From assembly GCA_016291405.1 (NCBI GenBank), contig JAEEXG010000007.1:1-64000 (forward strand): a stretch of DNA of 64,000 bases, in the 5' to 3' direction. The stretch is from Lachnospiraceae bacterium. GTDB taxonomy: Bacteria > Bacillota > Clostridia > Lachnospirales > Lachnospiraceae. The notes below the pieces were generated by a model that saw only the letters and a program-made list of their open reading frames with translations, made no database searches and was not told where the DNA came from. The translations under genes were made by a program, and so were the position numbers. This document shows, in pieces, positions 8,002-17,424 of this stretch (positions are counted from its first letter, which is position 1; the number at the start of each line of letters is the position of its first letter).

Positions 8002-9897
8002 CTAGTATTCAAACACTAATGCAGAATATGGAGGTAAATCAAGGGTAAGTGCATATGGCTGATACTCACATCCTCCCTTAACGGCTTTGATTTCTTTTGC
8101 CACTTCGTTACCGTTTCCTCCAAACTTAGTATCGTCTGAATTAAGTATTAGTTTGTACTTTCCCGATTTTGGAACTCCAAGCTTATATCCTTCCCACTTC
8201 ATGGGGGTCATGTTCATTACAAAGAGTAAGCATCTTGGATCGGCTTCCGTTCTTCTTATAAATGAATAAGTGCTTCTGTCTTTATCATCCGCATTCATCC
8301 ATTCAAAGCCTTTCCAGCTGTTATCATCCGTGTATAGGCAAGGATACTCTCTGTACATTTTTAAAAGTTCGCTCACATAATCCTTTAATCCTTGATTTAA
8401 AGGATTTTCAAGCATGTACCAGTCAAGCTCCCTTTCTTCGCTCCATTCACGCTCTTGTCCGAAATCCTGGCCCATAAAAAGAAGCTTCTTTCCGCAATGT
8501 CCAAACATGAAAGTATATCCGGCGCGAAGGTTTGCATATTTATCTACCTTAAATCCGGGCATCTTTTCAACCATTGAACATTTTAGATGCACCACTTCGT
8601 CATGAGATAAGGGTAAAATGTAATTCTCGTACTCGTTATAGCTCATGGCAAAAGTCATATTATAGTGGTTATCTTTTCTAAAGTATGGATCTAACTTCAT
8701 GTATTCACAAAAGTCATGCATCCATCCCATATTCCACTTATATGAAAATCCCAGACCGTCTTCTTCAACGGGGCCTGTAATCTTAGGCCATGCCGTTGAC
8801 TCTTCGGCTATAGTCATAAATCCGGGATACTCTTTATGTACGATTGAGTTTAAATGCTTAAAGAATTCGATTGCTTCAAGATTCTTGTTATCACCGAATT
8901 TGTTTGGCACCCATTCGCCCTGTTTCTTTCCGTAATCAAGGTAGAGCATGGATGCAACGGCATCAACTCTTATTCCGTCTACATGGAATTCTTTTATCCA
9001 ATAAAAGACATTGGCGATAAGAAAGTCTACGATTTCTTTCTTTGAATAGTTAAATATCTTTGTGCCCCATTCAGGATGCTCTCCAAGACGAGGATCCGGA
9101 TGTTCAAACACTGCTCCACCGTCAAAGTTAGACAGTCCGTGAGCATCTTTTGCAAAATGGGCTGGCACCCAGTCTAAAATTACTCCGATTCCATTTTTAT
9201 GAAGGGTGTTTACAAGATACATAAAGTCTTTTGGCTCTCCGTATCTTGAAGTGGGCGCATAGTATCCCGTCACCTGATATCCCCAAGAGCCATCAAAAGG
9301 ATGCTCTGCGATTCCCATAAGCTCTATGTGGGTATATTTCATTTCTTTTAAGTATTCAACTATTCTGTCTGTGAATTCTTTATAAGAATAATAGCCTCCG
9401 TCTTCTTTTCCCGGATGCTTCATAAAAGAACCTATCTGGCATTCATAAATGGCAAGGGGCTGTTTAAACATATCCTGAGAATCCCTTTGCTTTATCCATT
9501 TTGAATCTGTCCATTTAAATCCGTTTAGGTTATAAATCTTTGATGCGGTTCCCGGTCTTTTTTCTGCATAGTTTGCAAACGGGTCCGCCTTATAGAGAGT
9601 GCTTCCGTCTTTTGCTTTAATGAAAAACTTATAAAGCTGGTTTTCTTTGACGCCTTCAACAAAGCCGTCCCATATTCCGCTGTCTTCAAGTTTAGTTAGC
9701 GGAATATCCCATTCCTTCCAATCGTTAAAATCTCCAACAACATATACTTCCAGGGCATTTGGAGCGTATACGGCAAAATATACCCCGTCCTTACCATCTA
9801 CATTACATGGGTGAGCACCCAGTTTTTTGTATATTTCATAATGGGTGCCCTCGCCAAATAAATATCTGTCTGTCTCAGTGATAGCAATTGGATTCAT
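8002..9897 (-). CDS. glgB: 1,4-alpha-glucan branching enzyme
   Basis: GH13 motifs: GVILDWVPAHF, DGIRVDAVASMLYLDYG, AEESTAWP, LPLSHDEVVH. Confidence 0.96.
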   Translation of the reverse strand: MNPIAITETDRYLFGEGTHYEIYKKLGAHPCNVDGKDGVYFAVYAPNALEVYVVGDFNDWKEWDIPLTKLEDSGIWDGFVEGVKENQLYKFFIKAKDGSTLYKADPFANYAEKRPGTASKIYNLNGFKWTDSKWIKQRDSQDMFKQPLAIYECQIGSFMKHPGKEDGGYYSYKEFTDRIVEYLKEMKYTHIELMGIAEHPFDGSWGYQVTGYYAPTSRYGEPKDFMYLVNTLHKNGIGVILDWVPAHFAKDAHGLSNFDGGAVFEHPDPRLGEHPEWGTKIFNYSKKEIVDFLIANVFYWIKEFHVDGIRVDAVASMLYLDYGKKQGEWVPNKFGDNKNLEAIEFFKHLNSIVHKEYPGFMTIAEESTAWPKITGPVEEDGLGFSYKWNMGWMHDFCEYMKLDPYFRKDNHYNMTFAMSYNEYENYILPLSHDEVVHLKCSMVEKMPGFKVDKYANLRAGYTFMFGHCGKKLLFMGQDFGQEREWSEERELDWYMLENPLNQGLKDYVSELLKMYREYPCLYTDDNSWKGFEWMNADDKDRSTYSFIRRTEADPRCLLFVMNMTPMKWEGYKLGVPKSGKYKLILNSDDTKFGGNGNEVAKEIKAVKGGCEYQPYALTLDLPPYSALVFEY

Positions 9898-9921
9898 CTT
9901 AAGACTTCCCCTTTACAAGCT

Positions 9922-12864
9922 TTATTCTGAAAAATCCTTCTCCTTAAGAACTAACATATCATTATCATCGTAGCGCTTTCCAACCAAAACATCCACAAAG
10001 TGCTTTACGTTTTTCTTGGTAGCTTTTTCGATTGCTTCGTCAACCATTTCTCTTACTTCGGTAACTGTTACAGCATGCTGGTTTGTCTGTCTTTCATCTA
10101 TTCTTGTATGAAGGGCAAGCATTCCCATTTCATCTATGGCATATTCCTTGCTGTAAGCATATCCCTTTGCGTAGGCAACAAGCTCTTTGTTTGTTAATGA
10201 CTCTATATCCATCGAAACGTCGAATGCTTCGAGGAATCCTGCATTTTCCATTACAAACTTATGCTTTGTACGCTTAATCATTGTAAGTATAATGAATAAT
10301 CTCTTGTTTGTGTCGCTTACTACTTTTCTTATTGATTCAAGGGTTTCTTTTCTTAATTCGTTTGCATCCTGAATTATTAATGCCCCATCATCAAGCTTTG
10401 AAAGTGTTTCTTCGGCATCTTTTGCATTTAAAGTGCTTGCCTTAATCTTGGCAACTTTTCCTCCGATGGTATCTTTGGAAGCAAGTTCCATGATTATGGC
10501 TTTAGCTAAGTCAACACCGCTGTCAACGTCATCGCTTCCGATAATAACGTTTCCGTGGCCGCCTTCTAAAGATGCACCTGCCAATACTTGCTTTAACTGT
10601 TCTCTTCCGACTTCGTTCTGAATATAAGCTTCAAAGCGTTCTTCCTGTTCTGCTGTAAAGCCTGATGCTCTTACTTCGTCTTTATATTCTTCACTTTCTT
10701 CGTATACTTCTTCTGCTTCTTCGTATGTAGACTCAAGCGGTTCATCTTCTACATTTTCGTCCATACTTTCTGTGGATTCTACATTTTCGTCCACATCTTC
10801 TACAAAATTGTCCGCATCTTCAACAGTTTCTTCCGCAGGTACTTCTTCCTGTTTTTCTTCTTCTAAAGCTTCTTCTGTCTCTTCTTCGCAAGCTTCTTCG
10901 AATTCTTCTTCAGTAGGTCCGTTTACAATGACTACTTCTTCAGGAACTTCAGCATTTAACTCTTCTGCTTCCTCTTCAAAAGCTTCGGTTTGCTCATCTA
11001 CATTTTCGTCCACATCTTCTGTAGGTTCTTCCTCAAAGAAAACTTCTTCATGAGCGCTCATTGCGGCAAGATCCTGCATATCTCTTTCTTCACTTGCCTC
11101 TGCAAATGCCATAAGATAATCGATTTCTTTATCTTGAGTATTATCTGTAGTATCTTCTGAAACTATTTCTTCGGGCTCAGATACTTCTATCTTTTCTTCG
11201 TCTTCATTAATATAAGGTGTTCTGTCAAAGGTAAGCTCTTCGGGAGTGGGCTCTTCATCAACAAGAATCTCTCTTATATCATTTTCGTTCTTTTCCTCGG
11301 TTTCTTCTGCTTCAGGTTCTTTAATAAGAAGCGAAGCCTCAGCTGCAAGAGCAGCCTCTCCGAGATTGTTTGAAAATGTTTCGATTGATAAACCTTCATC
11401 GGTTAAGTTGTTTTCTTCTTCTCTTGTAAGCTCTACTCTGTCGCTATTCTTAACTTCGTCTTCAAGCTTTTCTAAAAGGCCGTCCTTTGAAGTCTCATCA
11501 AAGCTTTTAAACATGCCGTTTGTCTGCTGAATAACTTTTCTTCGCATGTCTTCACGCCACTTTTTCTCGCTGGCGTTCTTCATGCGTTCCCATTCAGCCA
11601 AGACTTCTTCAATGCTTATCTGACCGGTTATCTGCTTATCAACCATTTCCTGCTCGGGAAGGTTAAAGCTTATCTGACCGTCACCTTCCATGGAAACCAT
11701 ATCATCGTAATTAGGGAATATGATTGCGGGATTCTTGCTGGAACGAGGCATTACTTCATGCATCTCGTCTAAGTTCTTTTGAGGCATGACAGTACGGCTT
11801 ATGGACGGTTCTTTCCTTAAGCCTGCTTCAACATCTTTTATGCTAAAGATCTTTGTTTCATCTGAAGGAGTGTTGTCCTTGATAACAAAGGGTTCTTCTT
11901 TTTTGATTTCTTCTTTAACCGTAGGAATGTCTAAATCCTGAGTATTATCTACAGGATTCTTTAAGTACTCCTCATAAGCCTCATTTAAATCAGGTTCTTT
12001 GTAAGGCTCTTCCTCTTTTTCTTCCGGTTCATTAACTTCTTCTTTTTGCTCTTCTTCTAAAGCAGGTTCTTCGTATACTACCTGTTCTTCCTGCTTTGGC
12101 TCTTCTTTTAAAGCGCTTTCCGGAATTTCGGGAATGGGCTGAGTGTCATCATAGAGCACTTCAGCCAAGCTGTTTGCAAGCTCTTTCTGAAGGTCAATAG
12201 TGTTAAACTTACTTACATCCATATCCTTAACAAGCACTTCATTTGCTTTAGGATCTGTAAGTCTTCTGTAAATAACATCCTGCTCTGCGGAAAGAGGCTG
12301 ATGCAAAGCCTTTAATTCAAGGGCTTTTATAACATACTTTCCTTCGCCGAAATATATAACTATCTGGTCACATTCTTCAACGCACTTATCGCCGTATCCC
12401 ATCATGTGATAAAGATATGCAAGTTCGTACATCCATTTTTCTTTACACTCGTATTGCTGGAGCTCTTCCAAAACACCGATTCTTTCTTCAAGCCCTACTT
12501 CCTGTGCGGTGTAAAGTTTATACTTTAACACAAATCTGCCGGTATCTCTCGGAGCTACCGCCACAAATTCCTTGTAATATTCTATAGCGTTTACAACGTC
12601 TCCTAGCTTTATGGACAATTCACACAAAGAATAAAGAATCATCCTTCCACCCGGATTTCTCTGATATGCAAGCATTAAGACGTCTCTACTGTCTTCAAAA
12701 CGCTTACACATTTTATAAAGGTCGCTTATCGTACATAACATCATACTATTGCGGACGTTACGCCACTCAATGGTATCTGCTATCTCGACGGCCTCTCTGT
12801 ACTTTTTCGCCTGTATTAGTGCCCTAATTTCGTCTGCGCGGACTTTGTATTCGTACTTATCCAA
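9922..12864 (-). CDS. TPR-repeat protein with long acidic linker and degenerate AAA+-like C-terminus
   Basis: ORF 9922..12924; probable TTG start at 12864 after AAAAGGGATTAGAAAG; TPR-like N-terminus, Glu-rich centre, SpoVK/CbbX-like AAA+ fold pattern at C-terminus with degenerate Walker motifs. Confidence 0.6.
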   Translation of the reverse strand: MDKYEYKVRADEIRALIQAKKYREAVEIADTIEWRNVRNSMMLCTISDLYKMCKRFEDSRDVLMLAYQRNPGGRMILYSLCELSIKLGDVVNAIEYYKEFVAVAPRDTGRFVLKYKLYTAQEVGLEERIGVLEELQQYECKEKWMYELAYLYHMMGYGDKCVEECDQIVIYFGEGKYVIKALELKALHQPLSAEQDVIYRRLTDPKANEVLVKDMDVSKFNTIDLQKELANSLAEVLYDDTQPIPEIPESALKEEPKQEEQVVYEEPALEEEQKEEVNEPEEKEEEPYKEPDLNEAYEEYLKNPVDNTQDLDIPTVKEEIKKEEPFVIKDNTPSDETKIFSIKDVEAGLRKEPSISRTVMPQKNLDEMHEVMPRSSKNPAIIFPNYDDMVSMEGDGQISFNLPEQEMVDKQITGQISIEEVLAEWERMKNASEKKWREDMRRKVIQQTNGMFKSFDETSKDGLLEKLEDEVKNSDRVELTREEENNLTDEGLSIETFSNNLGEAALAAEASLLIKEPEAEETEEKNENDIREILVDEEPTPEELTFDRTPYINEDEEKIEVSEPEEIVSEDTTDNTQDKEIDYLMAFAEASEERDMQDLAAMSAHEEVFFEEEPTEDVDENVDEQTEAFEEEAEELNAEVPEEVVIVNGPTEEEFEEACEEETEEALEEEKQEEVPAEETVEDADNFVEDVDENVESTESMDENVEDEPLESTYEEAEEVYEESEEYKDEVRASGFTAEQEERFEAYIQNEVGREQLKQVLAGASLEGGHGNVIIGSDDVDSGVDLAKAIIMELASKDTIGGKVAKIKASTLNAKDAEETLSKLDDGALIIQDANELRKETLESIRKVVSDTNKRLFIILTMIKRTKHKFVMENAGFLEAFDVSMDIESLTNKELVAYAKGYAYSKEYAIDEMGMLALHTRIDERQTNQHAVTVTEVREMVDEAIEKATKKNVKHFVDVLVGKRYDDNDMLVLKEKDFSE

Positions 12865-12940
12865 CTTTCTAATCCCTTTTCCTAAGGCTATGTATAGTTC
12901 CCCTATAATATAAAAGTGTATCACACGATATAGTCAAAGT

Positions 12941-12968
12941 CAAAAAAAAAGACCACAAAATATTGTGG
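12941..12968 (-). terminator. Terminator downstream of tRNA-Lys
   Basis: ccacaaaatattgtgg hairpin with minus-strand T-run (TCTTTTTTTTT). Confidence 0.7.
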
Positions 12969-13048
12969 TTTAAGGAAGTATTAATATTATCAGGAAAGAA
13001 ACAAAAAAGCCACAAACCTGCACTTAGCTAAGCTTGCGACTAATTTAG

Positions 13049-13121
13049 TGCGCCTTCAGGGACTCGAACCCTGGACACCCTGATTAAGAGTCAGGTGCTC
13101 TACCAACTGAGCTAAAGGCGC
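13049..13121 (-). tRNA. tRNA-Lys (anticodon CTT)
   Basis: Cloverleaf on minus strand: GCGCCTT-TA-GCTC-AGTTGGTA-GAGC-A-CCTGA-CTCTTAA-TCAGG-GTGTC-CAGGG-TTCGAGT-CCCTG-AAGGCGC-A. Confidence 0.96.
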
Positions 13122-13336
13122 GTATTTATTTGATTTGCGTCACTCACAACGCAAGTAAGAATATATCACACGGATAATTTTTTTGCAAGACTTTTTTTAA
13201 AAATTTTTTTATATTTTTTTAACGCCTTTCCGAGTTTCAAAAAACTGCCTTTTTTAAGCCTTTTCTTTACAAATTTACCGCATATTTTTTTTGTGATAAA
13301 ATAATACGAAACCGAAATTAAAAAAGAGGCAACTAA

Positions 13337-14098
13337 ATGATTTTTGATTCTCACTCCCATTACGACGACGAAGCCTTCGATGAAGACAGAGATGAGCTTT
13401 TATCTTCCATGGCTTCAAAAGGTGTCGGCGACATTGTGTGCGCTGCAGCGTCTTGGGATTCACTAAAAAAAATAAAGAACCTGTGTGAAAAGTATCCTTT
13501 CTTACACCCTACTTACGGCATTCATCCTGAAAACGTGGATGAGCTTACTCCCGAAAGAAGGCCTGTGCTTGAAGAAATGATAAAGACTCTCTCCCCTGTT
13601 GCAATCGGAGAAATCGGTCTTGATTACTATTACGATACTTCCACAAAAGAAGCTCAAAAAGAAATCTTTATCTATCAGCTTGAGCTTGCAAAAAAATATG
13701 ACCTTCCCGTAATTGTGCATTCAAGAGAAGCCACAATGGATACTCTTAATATAATTAAGGAACATACTCCTCAAAAAAAGGGCGTCATCCATTGCTTTTC
13801 TTCTTCCTTGGAAATTGCAAAAGAATATGTAAAAATGGGTTTTTACATCGGAGTCGGAGGCGTCGTTACTTTTAAGAACTCTAAAACCTTAAAAGAAGTA
13901 ACAAAAGGCATTCCTCTTTCTTCTATATTAATAGAAACGGATTGCCCTTACCTTGCACCCGTTCCCTTTAGAGGCAAAAGAAACGATTCTTCTTATCTTA
14001 CATACGTGGCGGAAGAAATTGCATCGTTAAAAGAAATCACAAGCGAAGAAGTAATCAAAGAAACCGAAAAGAACGCAAGAACACTTTTTAATTTATAG
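13337..14098 (+). CDS. TatD family DNase/hydrolase
   Basis: MIFDSHSHYDDEAFDEDR, GEIGLDYYYD, PVIVHSREA, LIETDCPYLAP motifs. Confidence 0.95.
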   Translation: MIFDSHSHYDDEAFDEDRDELLSSMASKGVGDIVCAAASWDSLKKIKNLCEKYPFLHPTYGIHPENVDELTPERRPVLEEMIKTLSPVAIGEIGLDYYYDTSTKEAQKEIFIYQLELAKKYDLPVIVHSREATMDTLNIIKEHTPQKKGVIHCFSSSLEIAKEYVKMGFYIGVGGVVTFKNSKTLKEVTKGIPLSSILIETDCPYLAPVPFRGKRNDSSYLTYVAEEIASLKEITSEEVIKETEKNARTLFNL

Positions 14099-14107
14099 GA
14101 AAACAAA

Positions 14108-14965
14108 ATGGCAAATTTAGGTATACCTTCAAATACTTTTCAAATCTTAGAAAAATATAACTTTAACTTTCAAAAGAAATTCGGTCAAAACTTTTTGATT
14201 GATACAAACATTTTGGAAGGAATAGTTAAGGGAGCAGAAATCACAAAAGATGACTGCGTCCTTGAAATTGGACCCGGAATCGGCACCATGACCCAGTATC
14301 TTTGCGAAAATGCAAAGTTTGTAATCGCTGTTGAAATTGATAAAAACCTTATTCCTATTTTAAATGACACATTAAGCGAATACTCAAATAAAGTCATTAT
14401 CAATGAGGACGTTTTAAAGCTTGATATTAACGAGCTTACAAATAAATACAATGACGGAAAGCCCATAAAAGTGGTTGCAAATCTTCCTTATTATATAACC
14501 ACACCTATCATAATGGGCCTGTTTGAAAGCCACGTGCCCTTAGATTCAATTACCGTTATGGTGCAAAAGGAAGTGGCAGATCGCATGAAAGTCGGCCCCG
14601 GCACCAAGGATTACGGCGCTCTTTCTTTGGCCGTTCAGTTTTACTCAAGGCCCGACATCTTAATGATTGTTTCGGCCAATTGCTTTGTGCCCCGCCCCAA
14701 TGTAGACAGTGCGGTAATAAAGCTTACTCTTCACAAAGAAATGCCCGTTAAAGTAAAGAATGAATCTTTGATGTTTACACTTATCCGCGCAGCCTTTAAC
14801 CAGCGAAGAAAAACCATGGTTAACGCCCTCACCAATGCAGGCATTAATAATGTGACCAAAGAAAACGTATTGTCCGCTCTTGAAAAAATGAACCTTCCCG
14901 CCACCATTCGCGGAGAAGCCCTTACTTTAGCCGAATTTGCCACTCTTTCAGATTATTTAAGCTAA
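14108..14965 (+). CDS. rsmA: 16S rRNA (adenine1518/1519-N6)-dimethyltransferase
   Basis: KKFGQNFLID, LEIGPGIGTMTQ, VVANLPYYITTPI motifs. Confidence 0.96.
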   Translation: MANLGIPSNTFQILEKYNFNFQKKFGQNFLIDTNILEGIVKGAEITKDDCVLEIGPGIGTMTQYLCENAKFVIAVEIDKNLIPILNDTLSEYSNKVIINEDVLKLDINELTNKYNDGKPIKVVANLPYYITTPIIMGLFESHVPLDSITVMVQKEVADRMKVGPGTKDYGALSLAVQFYSRPDILMIVSANCFVPRPNVDSAVIKLTLHKEMPVKVKNESLMFTLIRAAFNQRRKTMVNALTNAGINNVTKENVLSALEKMNLPATIRGEALTLAEFATLSDYLS

Positions 14966-14968
14966 TGA

Positions 14969-14997
14969 TTGACATTTTAAAGTTTTAGTCCGATAAT
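14969..14997 (+). promoter_or_regulatory. Putative SigA promoter for ilvE
   Basis: TTGACA - 17 bp - GATAAT upstream of ilvE. Confidence 0.6.
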
Positions 14998-15056
14998 AGT
15001 TATCAAATAATTTAGCGACTTAACTTGTTAAAGAGTTAAAAGGAAGGAGAATTGAC

Positions 15057-16082
15057 ATGCAAAAAGCAAATATCGATTGGGCAAATATCGGTTTTGGATA
15101 TATCCCTACCGACAAGCGATATGTTTCAAATTTTAAGAACGGAGCCTGGGATGAAGGAATTCTAACTTCCGATGATAAAGTCGTGATTAGCGAATGTGCG
15201 GGTGTATTACAGTACGCACAGACTTGTTTTGAAGGCTTAAAGGCTTACACAACAGAGGATGGAAAAATCGTTTGTTTCCGCCCCGACTTAAATGCAGAAA
15301 GAATGGTAGACAGTTGTAAAAGACTTGAAATGCCTGTATTCCCCGTAGAGAGATTTCTTGATGCTGTAGATAAAGTGGTTTCAGCAAATGCAGCATATGT
15401 ACCCCCTTACGGATCGGGCGCTACATTATATATCAGACCTTATATGTTTGGTTCTTCACCCGTTATCGGTGTTAAACCTGCAGAAGAATATCAATTCAGA
15501 ATGTTCTGTACACCCGTTGGTCCTTACTTTAAAGGTGGCGTAAAGCCTCTTACCATCAGAGTTTCAGACTTTGACAGAGCCGCTCCTCACGGAACCGGTC
15601 ACATCAAGGCAGGCCTTAACTACGCAATGAGCCTTTACGCAATCGTTGATGCTCATGAGCAGGGATACGATGAAAACATGTATCTTGATGCTGCTACACG
15701 TACTAAGGTAGAAGAAACCGGCGGCGCAAACTTCTTGTTTGTAACAAAGGACGGAAAGGTAGTTACACCTAAGTCAAACAGCATTTTACCTTCAATCACT
15801 CGTCGTTCACTTATGTACGTTGCAAAAGAAATTCTCGGACTTGAAGCAGAAGAAAGAGAAGTTTACGTAGACGAGCTTAAGGACATGGCAGAATGTGGTC
15901 TTTGCGGTACGGCAGCAGTTATTTCACCTGTAGGAAAGATTGTAGATCACGGTAAAGAAATTTGTCTTCCTGCCGGAATGACAGAAATGGGACCTGTCAC
16001 AAAGAAGCTCTACGATACTTTGACAGGTATCCAGATGGGCCGCTTGGAAGCACCTAAGGGTTGGATTCACACAATCGTTTAA
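15057..16082 (+). CDS. ilvE: Branched-chain amino acid aminotransferase
   Basis: Class IV aminotransferase pattern (CFEGLKAYTTEDGKIVCFRPDLNAERM; GGANFLFV). Confidence 0.94.
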   Translation: MQKANIDWANIGFGYIPTDKRYVSNFKNGAWDEGILTSDDKVVISECAGVLQYAQTCFEGLKAYTTEDGKIVCFRPDLNAERMVDSCKRLEMPVFPVERFLDAVDKVVSANAAYVPPYGSGATLYIRPYMFGSSPVIGVKPAEEYQFRMFCTPVGPYFKGGVKPLTIRVSDFDRAAPHGTGHIKAGLNYAMSLYAIVDAHEQGYDENMYLDAATRTKVEETGGANFLFVTKDGKVVTPKSNSILPSITRRSLMYVAKEILGLEAEEREVYVDELKDMAECGLCGTAAVISPVGKIVDHGKEICLPAGMTEMGPVTKKLYDTLTGIQMGRLEAPKGWIHTIV

Positions 16083-16093
16083 TAGAAAAAGTT

Positions 16094-16124
16094 GAAGCTC
16101 GGTAAATTACCGAGCTTCTTTTTT
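16094..16124 (+). terminator. Terminator downstream of ilvE
   Basis: gaagctcggtaaattaccgagcttc followed by TTTTTTATT. Confidence 0.88.
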
Positions 16125-17352
16125 ATTCTTGCTTTTCTAATTCTCCGGGATGAACAAAGAAAAGATATATCAATGAAAGCACCACTATTCCTGCTCCCAC
16201 AACAGAAAAACTATTTATATTATTTGTAAAGTTAAGTAATGAGAAAAACCATGAACCAAGTGGCATAAACATTACCGCAACTGTAAATATAACGCTAAAT
16301 ACACGACCTAAGTATTCTTCCGCCACTTTAACCTGAGTGTAAGACATAAGGTTAATGTTAAATATCGTTAACGATGCCCCAAATAAAACGATTGGAAGCA
16401 AGCATATAATCTGGTTTCTTGATAAATTTGCCAATGGAACCAAAAGAAGTGACGCACCATTTATTCCAAGGAAAATAGTAAGTGATGAATACTTCATTGA
16501 AAAGTCCGAGGGTATTTTTGAATTAATAAGTGACCCTAAAATCGAACCAATCGCTTCTGCTGCCATGGCCTTTGCATAGAAACCTTCAAACACTCCCTCA
16601 TACATTATATCTGTGTACGGGAGTAAAAGATTGTATCCTGCAAGAAAGAAGTTTACAAGTGCTGATAATATAAGCAAAGCAAGAATCGGCTTTTCATTGT
16701 ATAAATACTTTAACCCTTCTTTTATGTCGCAAATTAAGTTCTTTTTTGCCTTCGCTTCTTCTTTTGTTTCATTATCAAGCTTAACAAGCAAGCATTCTGA
16801 AATCGCTGAAATAAAGAACGTGATTGCATTTATGATAAGCGCGCCTCTTGCGCCAACAACTGCCATAAGTGCCACACCGATAATCGGGCCGGCCATACAA
16901 ATAAGTTCTTTTCCGGCGTTAGAAATTGAATTGTACTTTACAATCCTATCCTTGCTAACCATCTCCCTGACAATTGCTTTAAACGTAGGTGAGCTAAAAG
17001 CAAATATAAGTGCAAGCAGTGCATTTGCCATGATTAAAGCAACTGCCACATGCTTTGATTCCACGAAAAAACTTGCCACAAAGCAAACTATGGCACTTAG
17101 CAAATCTGTTGTGATTAGAATCTTCTTTCTTTTTCCGGCATCTGCAATTGCTCCGCCTATAAGATTAAATAAAACCTGAATTATTGTCTGCGAACTTTGG
17201 TACAAAGCAAGCACCCATGAGTGACTTGTGTATGCATGAACCAAAACCACACTGTTTACATAGTCAAAAACTATGTCTCCGATTTTGGAAGTCCACCTTC
17301 CGAATAAAAGTAATCCTTCATTACGCTTTGATCTTTTTTCCATTGCTTTCAT
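16123..17352 (-). CDS. MFS transporter
   Basis: About 12 hydrophobic segments, RWTSKIGDIVFDYVNSV..., GGAIADAGKRKKILITTDL. Confidence 0.88.
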   Translation of the reverse strand: MKAMEKRSKRNEGLLLFGRWTSKIGDIVFDYVNSVVLVHAYTSHSWVLALYQSSQTIIQVLFNLIGGAIADAGKRKKILITTDLLSAIVCFVASFFVESKHVAVALIMANALLALIFAFSSPTFKAIVREMVSKDRIVKYNSISNAGKELICMAGPIIGVALMAVVGARGALIINAITFFISAISECLLVKLDNETKEEAKAKKNLICDIKEGLKYLYNEKPILALLILSALVNFFLAGYNLLLPYTDIMYEGVFEGFYAKAMAAEAIGSILGSLINSKIPSDFSMKYSSLTIFLGINGASLLLVPLANLSRNQIICLLPIVLFGASLTIFNINLMSYTQVKVAEEYLGRVFSVIFTVAVMFMPLGSWFFSLLNFTNNINSFSVVGAGIVVLSLIYLFFVHPGELEKQE

Positions 17353-17368
17353 TCCTTTTCTTAAGATA

Positions 17369-17409
17369 AAAAAAGTGTATCCTACTTTTCAAAGCAGAAT
17401 ACACTTTTT
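17369..17409 (-). terminator. Terminator between rgg-like gene and MFS gene
   Basis: aaaaagtgtat...atacacttttt inverted repeat with T-tracts. Confidence 0.65.
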
Positions 17410-17424
17410 GCATATATGCAATTT

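Noticed and set aside
7960-8020. Possible sigma-D (FliA) promoter (TTAA-N16-GCCGAAAT) before the DUF6240 gene
   Set aside because: Only a partial match, and it lies before the glgB terminator hairpin, which would block read-through.
10772-11053. + strand ORF of almost pure Ser (MDSTFSSTSSTKLSASSTVSS...)
   Set aside because: Reverse complement of the Glu-rich linker codons; artefact of composition.
13166-13463. Two minus ORFs (64 and 62 aa) across the tatD upstream region
   Set aside because: Lys-rich translation of A/T tracts, overlap the tatD start; no RBS.
16613-17179. 188-aa + strand ORF antisense to the MFS gene
   Set aside because: Shadow ORF; the opposite strand has a coherent 12-TM transporter with RBS and conserved motifs.
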